Part shown: in pieces, positions 14,719-22,626 of the stretch
How positions within the stretch are numbered: position 1 is the stretch's first letter
Layout: the number at the start of each line of letters is the position of its first letter
From: a candidate division WOR-3 bacterium
GTDB taxonomy: Bacteria > Hydrothermota > Tepidihabitantia > Tepidihabitantales > DTDR01
Length of the DNA stretch: 40,561 bases
Assembly: GCA_039801725.1 (NCBI GenBank)
Contig: JBDRVE010000013.1
Span: forward strand, 1-40,561
Direction: 5' to 3'
The notes under the pieces: model-generated
Seen by the model: only the letters and a program-made list of their open reading frames with translations
Databases searched by the model: none
What the model was told of the DNA's origin: nothing
Translations under genes and position numbers: made by a program

Positions 14719-15555
14719 ATGTTAAATAATTTGAAACATTATAAAGATAAGATGTGGAAAATTAAGAGAAGGGAGAATACCTTTATATTAAAAAGAAATA
14801 ACAAATTGATAACAATATCTTTCGGAAAAGAAAGTCCAATCTATTTTTGTGAAGATAGAGCAATTTTGTCAAGATTGCCAGGTGTTTATTTTCCTCATCT
14901 TAAAAGAAGTGTAGTGATTGTTCCTTCTTATAATTATACCTCTGAAATAACCCACTTAATTGATGGAATTTGGTTTTCTAAAATCAAAATAGAAGAAAGA
15001 GAATTAAAGAAAATAAGAAAATTATTGAGGAGTCCTATGGCGATAAAAATTAACATATCCTTTGACCTGATTAAAAGAGGTGAAGTTGCTAGTTACTATG
15101 ATAATGAAAAGGAAAGTATTGATAAATCGCTAACAAAAGCAAACGCTTCTTTTGATTTATTTATAAAACTGAATAAAGATGAAGTAAAGGAACATTGGAA
15201 TCTTTTAGAAAATATGGATGCCTCAGAGGTAATCTTTAACCGAAATAGGCGGATAATAAGATATTCTAATGATGATAAGTATGCCTTTGAACTTAAGGAA
15301 TTAGCATTAGAAGAACTATCTCTTTTCAAACCTAAAACGGAGGTAAAAGTAAAGTTTATCAATTTGGTACCTGAGACTATCTATACAGTAAATATTAAGA
15401 AAGAAGCAATTTGGTTAGAAGTAAAAGGAGATATTTATTTGGCTGATAAAGAGAAATGGAGATGGATTGCATCAAAAATTCGGAACGAAAAAGATGTAGA
15501 GATATTTAATCTGTTAGGCTACCTAGAAAAAGTTTATAGAATTTTCGATTATTAA
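14719..15555 (+). CDS. Hypothetical protein, third of the tandem set
   Basis: A 278-residue protein, last gene of the island. There is no strong ribosome site; the ATG at 14719 or the one at 14752 could be used. The element PMAIKINISFDLIKRGEV (106-123) resembles IPIEVFFLIKEKGDL in the protein at 13293 and follows a basic helix (ELKKIRKLLRS). The C-terminal part ends with DIYLADKEKWRWIASKI and a helix. The match to its neighbours is weaker than between the first two. Function unknown. Confidence 0.6.
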   Translation: MLNNLKHYKDKMWKIKRRENTFILKRNNKLITISFGKESPIYFCEDRAILSRLPGVYFPHLKRSVVIVPSYNYTSEITHLIDGIWFSKIKIEERELKKIRKLLRSPMAIKINISFDLIKRGEVASYYDNEKESIDKSLTKANASFDLFIKLNKDEVKEHWNLLENMDASEVIFNRNRRIIRYSNDDKYAFELKELALEELSLFKPKTEVKVKFINLVPETIYTVNIKKEAIWLEVKGDIYLADKEKWRWIASKIRNEKDVEIFNLLGYLEKVYRIFDY

Positions 15556-15662
15556 ATAAACTAAAAGAAGTTATTATCTTCCAAAGGATTTCATAAAAGA
15601 AAAATTGGTGTTTAAAGGAGGAATAATCAATCTTGCTTTAAGTTTATTCATAGAATGGAGAA

Positions 15663-15757
15663 GTTTTTTAGCCTACCTATTATGAGGGATTGAAACTCAA
15701 TGCCATTTTCATAGTTAAGAAAAGAAAAAATGATTTGGAATTATTAACCTACCTATA
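15663..15757 (+). CRISPR. Decayed CRISPR repeat-spacer-repeat remnant
   Basis: Positions 15663-15696 read GTTTTTTAGCCTACC, then TATTATGAGGGATTGAAAC: the array repeat of 1-216 with one extra T and a 3-4 base insertion in the middle. A second, truncated copy (TTAACCTACCTATA) lies at about 15744-15757. Aligning both to the repeat gives a spacer of about 43 bases, similar to the 38-42 bases of the real array. The orientation is the same as the left array. Confidence 0.7.
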
Positions 15758-15895
15758 TTTAGAAAAAAGATATAAAAATTGTAAATAATAATGAACGAAT
15801 TGCCAACTTTAATACTTTTTATTATTATCCTCTTAAACCCTTTTTAATTAATATCTGTAAGAAAATAAAGGATTAATTAAAGGATGGTATAGTAG

Positions 15896-15923
15896 ATAGT
15901 CATAGGGATATCCCTATGACTAT
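15896..15923. repeat. 28-base perfect palindrome
   Basis: The arm AGTCATAGGGAT is followed without a loop by its exact complement, and two more bases match on each side. The absence of a loop and of a following T-tract argues against an ordinary terminator and for a dimer-binding or recombination-type site. The adjoining TATAGTAGATAG (15888-15899) occurs inverted at 38988-38999. Confidence 0.8.
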
Positions 15924-16000
15924 ATAAGTCTTTGATTCATAAGAACTTATAAGTATATACCCCCTCCCCCTATACCTTTGCCTTCTAAATCATTTATTTG

Positions 16001-17269
16001 TTAATTTCCTCTTCGGTGATTTAAGAAAGTTATTATAAATTGGGCAACTAAAAAATAGATGATGATTTCAAATAAGAGCCGATATCTTGCTTCAGCAACA
16101 ACACCAGTGGAAAATATTAAAGGTAATATAATTAATAACTCTAATAAAGGTTTATCTTTTATAACTATTTTCACAAAGTAAATTAGAAGAAAAATTAAGA
16201 AGATAGATGAATATATTAGAAGAAAAATACCAAAAAAGCCAATTTTTATCAACCGTTCGAAAAGAAAAGTTTTTATCCCTTCTATTATCTTCCCTTTTAA
16301 AATAGAAGAGAAAACTTCTTGTTGGATAGGTTTTTCTATCTCTTTATTTAAATAGATTAATAAGGGTTTAAAAGAAATTGGTGATATTAATGTGTTAAAA
16401 GAAAAAAGGATATGAGAAGAGAGCAAATGTAAGGGTGCTTTTTTCAGTTCTTTTAAAGATATATCCCTAATTGCCTGCCAATACTCCTTTTTGGTATACT
16501 TATCTTTTAACCTCTCTTTTAAATCTCTATTCATTAACTCCCTTGCCTTTTGATAACTTATTTCTTCTTTTAAAGATTTAGCAACCGGTAGATAATAAGA
16601 AAAGAAATTGATATAAGGTAAAGTAGAAAAAGTAAAGTAGTTTATCTTTTTATAAATAAGAAAGGACCAAGGAAGAGTAAAAAGATAAGGAATAATAAAA
16701 AAGATAAACGCCTTTTTTAAGTTCCTTTTTATAAAGAAATAGATTGCTAAAAAGGGTGGCAAAAGAAGACCAACTGGTTTAATATAAGACAGAAGGGAAA
16801 ATAATATTAGTGAGATGGTATTTTTATTATTCTTTAAAAATAGGTATGCCAAAAAAAGAGTTATCCCAAAGAATAAATCGGTAATTGGAAAAAGGGAATA
16901 AAAATTTACTTGTGGTGATAAGATAAAGAAAAGGGCAAAGAGATAAAAACTTTCTTTATCGCAATATTTTTTTATGATTAATAAGAAAATTATTGATAAG
17001 ATAAGATAGAAGATAAAACCAATATAAGGTTTTGGAATAATAAGATAAAAGAAGGATAATAAAAATGGAAAAAAGGGTGGTCTTTTTGTATCAAAATTTC
17101 CTTCCCTTTCGTAATTAAAAGATAAAGCAAGGTTTTGGGCAAGTTCGTAATACTCCTTCGCATCGCTTATCGCCTCTAAAATTGCCTTTTCATTAGATAA
17201 TAAAGGAATAAGAAAAAGAAAGCGGATTAAAAGAAGTAGGAAAAATAAAAGAAAATCCCTTTTGAGCAT
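16001..17269 (-). CDS. GT-C membrane glycosyltransferase (PMT/ArnT-like)
   Basis: A 422-residue integral membrane protein with about ten hydrophobic segments. The first periplasmic loop carries SDAKEYYELAQNLA, and the next segment begins TKRPPFFPFLLSFFYLI; an acidic residue followed by Tyr-Tyr and the RPP-FPFLL element are typical of GT-C enzymes of the PMT_2 type, which transfer sugars from polyprenyl-phosphate carriers. The acceptor cannot be told. Its start is next to the end of the upstream nuclease gene (one base between), so the two are an operon. Confidence 0.75.
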   Translation of the reverse strand: MLKRDFLLFFLLLLIRFLFLIPLLSNEKAILEAISDAKEYYELAQNLALSFNYEREGNFDTKRPPFFPFLLSFFYLIIPKPYIGFIFYLILSIIFLLIIKKYCDKESFYLFALFFILSPQVNFYSLFPITDLFFGITLFLAYLFLKNNKNTISLILFSLLSYIKPVGLLLPPFLAIYFFIKRNLKKAFIFFIIPYLFTLPWSFLIYKKINYFTFSTLPYINFFSYYLPVAKSLKEEISYQKARELMNRDLKERLKDKYTKKEYWQAIRDISLKELKKAPLHLLSSHILFSFNTLISPISFKPLLIYLNKEIEKPIQQEVFSSILKGKIIEGIKTFLFERLIKIGFFGIFLLIYSSIFLIFLLIYFVKIVIKDKPLLELLIILPLIFSTGVVAEARYRLLFEIIIYFLVAQFIITFLNHRRGN

Positions 17270-17270
17270 T

Positions 17271-17810
17271 TTAAATCGCTAATTTCTCTTTTAAAACTTT
17301 CAAATTATATATATCTTCTTTATTATATTCTAATAAAATTTCTAAGGCTTTTTTATCACCCAACTTATATTTTTGCCAGAGTTTCACCGCAGTAAACCCA
17401 TTTATATCTTTTATTTTCCTCTCAATACCTAATTTCTTTTCTACCTGTTTTAAACCACCATAAAGGTTTCTCTTATGGCATTCCTTCATTAGGTCTTTGT
17501 GGATACAATATTTTTCTATATCAATATTAAATTTCTTTTTGATAAATTTTAAATCAAAATCAGTGCCATTATAAGTATAAAGGATTTTTATTCTTTTTAT
17601 TATCCTAATTAATCTCTTAGGATTTATCTCGTTTTCAACCAATTGGATAAATTCAAAATTCCTACCTTTATCTATCCCAAAACCAATTACTGTCAATTCT
17701 CCTTTTTCTGGCTCTAAATGGGTTGTTTCAATATCTAAATAGCCTTCATATTTTTTAAAAAATAGGATATTAAATAATTTATAGATTTTATCTAAAATCC
17801 TCTTCACCAA
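17271..17810 (-). CDS. RNase H-like 3'-5' exonuclease (YprB/RNase_H_2-like)
   Basis: A 179-residue DEDD-fold nuclease. The first motif is YLDIETTHL (Asp26, Glu28), the second lies in TYNGTDFDLKFI, and the third is YNKEDIYNLKVL near the end; GGLKQVEKKLGIER is characteristic of the COG3359 predicted exonucleases. It is a stand-alone domain without the TPR or helicase parts seen in some relatives. The start is TTG at 17810 or GTG at 17807. It is divergent from hydG and precedes the glycosyltransferase; the link between the two is not obvious. Confidence 0.8.
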   Translation of the reverse strand: MVKRILDKIYKLFNILFFKKYEGYLDIETTHLEPEKGELTVIGFGIDKGRNFEFIQLVENEINPKRLIRIIKRIKILYTYNGTDFDLKFIKKKFNIDIEKYCIHKDLMKECHKRNLYGGLKQVEKKLGIERKIKDINGFTAVKLWQKYKLGDKKALEILLEYNKEDIYNLKVLKEKLAI

Positions 17811-17858
17811 TTAATTTTGCCAATTTTTATCTTTTTCGCAATAATTTAAAAGATATTA

Positions 17859-17887
17859 TTGATTTTATTGTAAATAAGAATTATAAT
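17859..17887 (+). promoter_or_regulatory. hydG promoter, predicted leaderless
   Basis: TTGATT at 17859-17864 and a perfect TATAAT at 17882-17887 with a 17-base spacer. Only 7 bases separate the -10 box from the ATG at 17895, so transcription should begin at or next to the start codon. Confidence 0.75.
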
Positions 17888-17894
17888 TTATCCA

Positions 17895-19286
17895 ATGAGT
17901 GTGATTAAAGATATTTGCGACGAAGAAAAAATTTTTGAAATTTTAGAAAAGACCAAAAACCCTGATAAGAAAACTATTGAATTAATCTTTGATAGGGCAA
18001 AAGAGAAGAAAGGGCTCTCCTTAGAAGAGGTTGGTTATTTAACCAATTTGAAAGATAAAGAACTTATTGATGAACTTTTTAAGATTGCCGGAAAGATAAA
18101 AGAAGAGATTTATGGTGAAAGATTGGTTTTCTTTGCTCCTTTATATATTTCTGATTTCTGTGTTAATGATTGTGAGTATTGTAATTTCCATATTAGAAAT
18201 CCAATGAAAAGAAGAAAGTTAAGTTTAGATGAGATAAAAGAAGAGACAGAAAGAATAATTGAGATGGGTCATAAAAGAATATTATTGGAATGTGGTGAGG
18301 ACCCAGTGAATAATCCAATAGATTATATCGTTTCCGCAATTGAAACAATTTATTCGGTAAAAACTGAAAAGGGAAATATCAGAAGAATAAATGTAAATAT
18401 TTCAGCCACAACCAAAGAGAATTATAAGAAATTAAAGCAGGCAAAAATTGGTACTTATCAATTATTTCAAGAAACCTATCATTATGAAACTTATAAGAAA
18501 TTACATAAAGGACCAAAAGGTGATTATGAGAGGCAGATTACCGCTCATATTAGAGCCTTTGAGGCAGGAATTGATGATTTAGGAATTGGAGTCCTTTTTG
18601 GACTTTATGACTGGCGGTTTGAAGTTTTATCTTTGGTTTCCCATGCCCAATTTATGGATAAATATTTAGGTGTTGGTCCCCATACAATTTCTGTTCCCCG
18701 ATTTAGAAAGGCACCCACCGTAACTTATCAGCCAGAGTATCCGGTTTCTGATGAAGACTTTTTAAAGATTATTGCGATTTTAAGAGTTGCCGTACCTTAT
18801 ACGGGAATGATTTTGTCAACCAGGGAAAGACCCGAAATAAGAAGAGTTGCTTTTAAATTGGGTATTTCCCAAACTTCGGCAGGCTCAAAAACCTCTCCTG
18901 GTGGTTATAGAAATTTTTCTAAGGAAGAAGCCCAGTTTGAAATATATGATTTAAGAACCTTGGAAGAAGTCATTAATGATATTTTAAAAGATAAATTAAT
19001 TCCCAGTTTCTGTACTGCTTGTTATCGGGTTGGTAGAACCGGTGAAGATTTTATGAATCTTGCCAAACCTGGTGAAATTAATAAATTTTGCCGACCTAAT
19101 GGAATTTTAACTTTCGTAGAATATTTAGAAGATTTTGCTAAAATTAACGGTAAAAAAGAGATTTATAAAAAGGGATACGAAGTCGTGGAATATTATCTCA
19201 ATCAGATTGATAACGAAAATATCAAAAAAGAGACAATAAAAAGAATAGAAAGAATAAAAAAGGGAGAAAGAGATTTGTATTTCTAA
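17895..19286 (+). CDS. hydG: [FeFe]-hydrogenase maturase HydG
   Basis: A 463-residue radical SAM enzyme that cleaves tyrosine to give the CO and CN ligands of the H-cluster and delivers an Fe(CO)2CN-cysteine synthon. The SAM cluster motif is CVNDCEYC (Cys 89, 93 and 96). The C-terminal extension that tells HydG from ThiH is present: FCTACYRVGRTGEDFM, then FCRPN (Cys 373, 376 and 399), which holds the auxiliary cluster with the dangler iron. Length is normal. hydE follows after 3 bases. HydF and the hydrogenase itself are not in the window. Confidence 0.95.
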   Translation: MSVIKDICDEEKIFEILEKTKNPDKKTIELIFDRAKEKKGLSLEEVGYLTNLKDKELIDELFKIAGKIKEEIYGERLVFFAPLYISDFCVNDCEYCNFHIRNPMKRRKLSLDEIKEETERIIEMGHKRILLECGEDPVNNPIDYIVSAIETIYSVKTEKGNIRRINVNISATTKENYKKLKQAKIGTYQLFQETYHYETYKKLHKGPKGDYERQITAHIRAFEAGIDDLGIGVLFGLYDWRFEVLSLVSHAQFMDKYLGVGPHTISVPRFRKAPTVTYQPEYPVSDEDFLKIIAILRVAVPYTGMILSTRERPEIRRVAFKLGISQTSAGSKTSPGGYRNFSKEEAQFEIYDLRTLEEVINDILKDKLIPSFCTACYRVGRTGEDFMNLAKPGEINKFCRPNGILTFVEYLEDFAKINGKKEIYKKGYEVVEYYLNQIDNENIKKETIKRIERIKKGERDLYF

Positions 19287-19289
19287 AAT

Positions 19290-20468
19290 ATGTGTTATGC
19301 GATTCCGGGAAAAGTTATTGAGATAGAAGATAATATTTGTAAGATTGAATATTTTGGTATTATTAAAAAAGTAAGAAATGATTTTTATGATTTAAAGATT
19401 GGCGATTATGTTTATGCCCAAGGTGGTTTTGTGATCCAAAAAATTCCTGAAGAGGAAGCAAGAGAGACATTGAAGATTTGGGAAGAATTTTTTTATAAAT
19501 TAAAAGAAGTTGATTTAAGGGTTACCTATCCTTCAAAAGATTTATACAAGATTGCAAATAGAATTCGTCAAGAATATCACGATAATTCTTGTTGTATTCA
19601 CGGAATAATTGAATTTTCAAATTATTGTCGCAATAACTGTCTTTATTGTGGTTTAAGAAAAGATAATAAAAAGTTAAAAAGATACCGAATGGAACCTGAC
19701 GAGATAATAAATTTAGCCTTTTATGCTATTAACAAACTTAATTTTAAGGCATTGGTTTTTCAATCGGGTGAAGATTTATATTATGATATAGATAAATTAT
19801 CTTATATTGTAAAAAGAATAATGGAAGGAAGCCCTTGTCTTTTAATATTAAGTATTGGCGAGAGGGAAATTGAGATTTATAAAAGACTTTACGAACTTGG
19901 TGCCCGTGCTATTCTTTTGAGGTTTGAAACAAGTAATAAGAAGGTTTATGAAAAAATGAGACCCGGTCATAAATTAGAAGATCGGGTTAATTTAATAAGA
20001 GAGTTAAAAGAGATTGGTTATTTAATAATGACTGGTTTTTTGATTGGTTTGCCCGGAGAGGAAGAAGGTGATATTTTAAATAACCTTGCTTTAACTAATG
20101 AACTTGGTGCTGAGATGTTTTCTTTTGGTCCTTTTATTCCCCATCCCGATACACCTTTAAAAGACTTTTTGCCACCACCAATGGAAAAGGTTTTAGATAC
20201 AATTGCTCAAGCAAGGATTCTTTATCCAAATAGTAAAATTTTAGTTACTACTGCTATGCAGACATTAGATAAAAAAGATGGATTAAAAAAAGGTTTATTA
20301 GCCGGTGCCAACTCTTTGATGATTAATTTAACACCGAAGGAATATGCTTATTTATATGAAATTTATCCTAATCGGGATGGTGTTGGTGAAGATATTAATC
20401 AAAAAATAAAAGAGATAATTGCTCTTCTTCACGAACTTGGTCGGGCACCAGCCGATATCGGTTTGTAA
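19290..20468 (+). CDS. hydE: HypC-HydE fusion: hydrogenase maturase with HypC-type N-terminal domain
   Basis: A 392-residue fusion. Residues 1-68 read as a complete HypC/HupF domain: MCYAIPGKVIEI, then GDYVYAQGGFVIQKI, then EEEARETLKIWEEF. In [NiFe]-hydrogenase assembly HypC binds Fe(CN)2CO through Cys2 and a His; here Cys2 is kept and the His position (VLVHVGFA in E. coli) is Gln44. Residues from about 75 onward are HydE, the radical SAM enzyme that converts the HydG product for H-cluster assembly, with cluster motif CRNNCLYC (Cys 113, 117 and 120), FQSGEDLYY, GHKLEDRVNLI and FIPHPDTPL. Placement 3 bases after hydG agrees with the HydE call. Confidence 0.92.
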   Translation: MCYAIPGKVIEIEDNICKIEYFGIIKKVRNDFYDLKIGDYVYAQGGFVIQKIPEEEARETLKIWEEFFYKLKEVDLRVTYPSKDLYKIANRIRQEYHDNSCCIHGIIEFSNYCRNNCLYCGLRKDNKKLKRYRMEPDEIINLAFYAINKLNFKALVFQSGEDLYYDIDKLSYIVKRIMEGSPCLLILSIGEREIEIYKRLYELGARAILLRFETSNKKVYEKMRPGHKLEDRVNLIRELKEIGYLIMTGFLIGLPGEEEGDILNNLALTNELGAEMFSFGPFIPHPDTPLKDFLPPPMEKVLDTIAQARILYPNSKILVTTAMQTLDKKDGLKKGLLAGANSLMINLTPKEYAYLYEIYPNRDGVGEDINQKIKEIIALLHELGRAPADIGL

Positions 20469-20488
20469 GAACCCTAAATTAATATAAA

Positions 20489-20516
20489 TTGACAAATAAT
20501 TTTTATTAATTATTAT
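20489..20516 (+). promoter_or_regulatory. mgtE promoter, near-leaderless
   Basis: TTGACA at 20489-20494 and TATTAT at 20511-20516 with a 16-base spacer. The ATG at 20525 comes 8 bases after the -10 box, leaving a leader of about 0-3 bases and no room for a Shine-Dalgarno. Confidence 0.7.
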
Positions 20517-20524
20517 TTTTCTTT

Positions 20525-21868
20525 ATGTTAAAAGAACTTTTGAAACCGGAAATTGAAGAGGCAATAAGAAATAAAGACTGGCGGGCGCTAAAAGAATTGA
20601 TTTCAATGTGGCCTGCTCCAGATATTGCTGATCTTTTGGAAAGTTTAGAAGAAGAAGAGAGATTGATTCTTTTTAGACTTCTGCCTACCGAATTAGCAGC
20701 AGAGGTTTTTGTTGAATTAGAAAGGAATGTCCAAACCCATCTGGTTAAGAATTTATCTAATGAAAAAATGAAGGAAATTCTTTTAGAAGTTCCGCCCGAT
20801 GACCGAACCGAGATATTTGAAGAATTGCCTGGCGAAGTGGTTTCCCAATTAATCAGTCTTTTACCTCCGGAGGAAAGAAAAGAGGCTTTAGATTTGCTTG
20901 GCTATCCGAAGGATTCGGTAGGGCGTTTAATGACCCCCGACTATGTGAAAGTTAAAGAGCATTGGACAGTGAAATATAGTTTAGAACATATTAGAAAATT
21001 TGGCAAAGATGCTGAAACAATAAATATTCTATATGTAGTTGATGATGAAGGCAGATTGATCGGAGAGGTTCATTTAAGGCGGTTAGTATTGGCTGAACCT
21101 TTACAGAGGATTTCGGAAATTATGGAAAGGGACTACGTAGCAATAAATGTGTACGAAGACCAAGAAAAGGCAGCAAAAATGATGCGAAGATACGATTTGA
21201 TTGCCTTACCAGTTGTTGACAAAAGAAATATTCTATTGGGAATTGTGACTGTTGACGATATCTTAGATGTATACGAAGAAGAAGCAACTGAAGATTTGCA
21301 CAAAAGAGCAGGTGTTATTCCTTTAAAATTTAGTTATACGGCAACACCGACAGTTTCCCTTTTTAAAAAAAGGATTGTTTGGCTTTCTCTTTTAGCGGTT
21401 GCTGGATTTTTATCTAGTTCAATCATTGCTTCTTTTGAAAACCTTTTAAGCAAGATTATTGCTTTAAGTTTTTTTATTCCGGTTTTGATCGATACCGGTG
21501 GTAATACCAGTTCCCAATCAGCCACTTTGATAGTGAGGGCAATTGCCTTAGGCGAATTGGATTTAAAAAAATGGTGGCAGATTGTAAGAAAAGAACTTTT
21601 AGTAGGTCTCCTTTTAGGTTGTGGTTTATTTCTCTTATTATTTGGCTATAGTTTTTTATTGCGAAAAGATATAAGGATTAGTTTTGTTGTTGGCTTAACT
21701 GTCTTGATAATTTGTGTTTGGGCAAATTTGATTGGCACCATTTTGCCAATAATTTTAACTAAATTAAAACAAGACCCAGCAGTAATTAGTAGCCCGGTAT
21801 TAACCACAATTTTAGATTTTACTGGTTTAGCAATCTATTTTGCTATTGCTTATTTTATTCTCCGATAA
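20525..21868 (+). CDS. mgtE: Magnesium transporter MgtE
   Basis: A 447-residue Mg2+ channel of full family length. The superhelical N domain spans about residues 1-130 (DIADLLESLEEEERLILFRLLP, FEELPGEVVSQLISLLPPEER). Two CBS domains follow to about 255, beginning YPKDSVGRLMTPDYV and ending VDDILDVYEEEA. The membrane part has five hydrophobic segments, with the family signature PVLIDTGGNTSSQSATLIVRA in the second. The cytosolic domains sense Mg2+ and close the pore when it is high. The next gene begins about 14 bases downstream. Confidence 0.95.
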   Translation: MLKELLKPEIEEAIRNKDWRALKELISMWPAPDIADLLESLEEEERLILFRLLPTELAAEVFVELERNVQTHLVKNLSNEKMKEILLEVPPDDRTEIFEELPGEVVSQLISLLPPEERKEALDLLGYPKDSVGRLMTPDYVKVKEHWTVKYSLEHIRKFGKDAETINILYVVDDEGRLIGEVHLRRLVLAEPLQRISEIMERDYVAINVYEDQEKAAKMMRRYDLIALPVVDKRNILLGIVTVDDILDVYEEEATEDLHKRAGVIPLKFSYTATPTVSLFKKRIVWLSLLAVAGFLSSSIIASFENLLSKIIALSFFIPVLIDTGGNTSSQSATLIVRAIALGELDLKKWWQIVRKELLVGLLLGCGLFLLLFGYSFLLRKDIRISFVVGLTVLIICVWANLIGTILPIILTKLKQDPAVISSPVLTTILDFTGLAIYFAIAYFILR

Positions 21869-21882
21869 AGCCAATTGTGCGT

Positions 21883-22626
21883 ATGGTTAGTTTTCTTTTG
21901 TTAGTAGGTTTAACTCTATCCACTCAGATAGATGGATTAATAAAAGGTTATGGTTTAAATAGAAATAATATAAGTATTGTTATCTATTCTATCGATAATC
22001 AAAAAGTTCTTTACTCTTGTAATGAAGATAAACCTCTTATACCAGCCTCCAATTTAAAACTTTTAATCAGTAGTTACCTTTTAGAAAACTGGAATAAAAA
22101 ATTTTTGGGTTATTTAAAAAGATATAAAAAAGGTAAGATATATTATAAAAAACGAATTTTATTAGAATTAAATAGTAAAAGTAATAACCAATTAGCCGAT
22201 TTCCTTTTTTATTTAATTGGAAGATATCAACAAAAAAGCAGTGAAAAAATTATTAAAAAATTTCTCGAAGAGAAGAAAATACCTACTGGTAATTTAAAAA
22301 TTTTTGATGGTAGCGGTTATTCAAAAAAAAATCGGTTAACCACTAACACTCTGATTAATCTTCTGATTTATCTTTATTTCTCTCCTTACCAAAAAGAGTT
22401 TTTAAACAGTTTGGCAGTGAGTGGCAAGAAAGGAACTTTAAAAAAGAGATTATTAAATTATAAAAATCAAATATTTGCCAAAACAGGCTATTTGAGAAAT
22501 GTTTGTTCCTTAAGTGGTTATTATTTTAAAAAAGATAAAAAGTATATTTTTTCTATAATAATTAATGACAAAATTATACCGGAAAATTATTGGAAATTTC
22601 TCGATGAGTTTTTTGCCCTCCTATAA
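21883..22626 (+). CDS. Compact PBP4-like D-Ala-D-Ala carboxypeptidase (S13)
   Basis: A 247-residue periplasmic serine peptidase that trims or cleaves peptidoglycan cross-links. A short signal peptide (MVSFLLLVGLTLSTQ) is followed by ASNLKLL (SxxK with the nucleophile), DGSGYSKKN (SxN-type motif, about residue 145) and AKTGYLRN (KTG). The protein is about half the length of E. coli PBP4 and lacks the large inserted domains, so it is a minimal transpeptidase fold. Start: ATG at 21883, or GTG at 21877. Its last 53 bases overlap the 3' end of rimO on the other strand. Confidence 0.85.
   Translation: MVSFLLLVGLTLSTQIDGLIKGYGLNRNNISIVIYSIDNQKVLYSCNEDKPLIPASNLKLLISSYLLENWNKKFLGYLKRYKKGKIYYKKRILLELNSKSNNQLADFLFYLIGRYQQKSSEKIIKKFLEEKKIPTGNLKIFDGSGYSKKNRLTTNTLINLLIYLYFSPYQKEFLNSLAVSGKKGTLKKRLLNYKNQIFAKTGYLRNVCSLSGYYFKKDKKYIFSIIINDKIIPENYWKFLDEFFALL

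Larger units (their letters stand above)
15556..16000. other. Intergenic region closing the accessory island
   Basis: No gene is visible. Apart from the CRISPR remnant and the palindrome listed separately, it has a C-rich tract (CCCCCTCCCCCTATACC at about 15960-15976) near the end of the opposing minus-strand gene. This is the meeting point of convergent transcription, so termination signals are expected, but no hairpin followed by a T-tract is clear. Confidence 0.5.

Noticed and set aside
2969-15555. Interpretation of the island as a prophage
   Set aside because: No capsid, portal, terminase, tail, integrase or lysis gene is recognisable. The composition shift and small unknown genes alone do not prove a phage.
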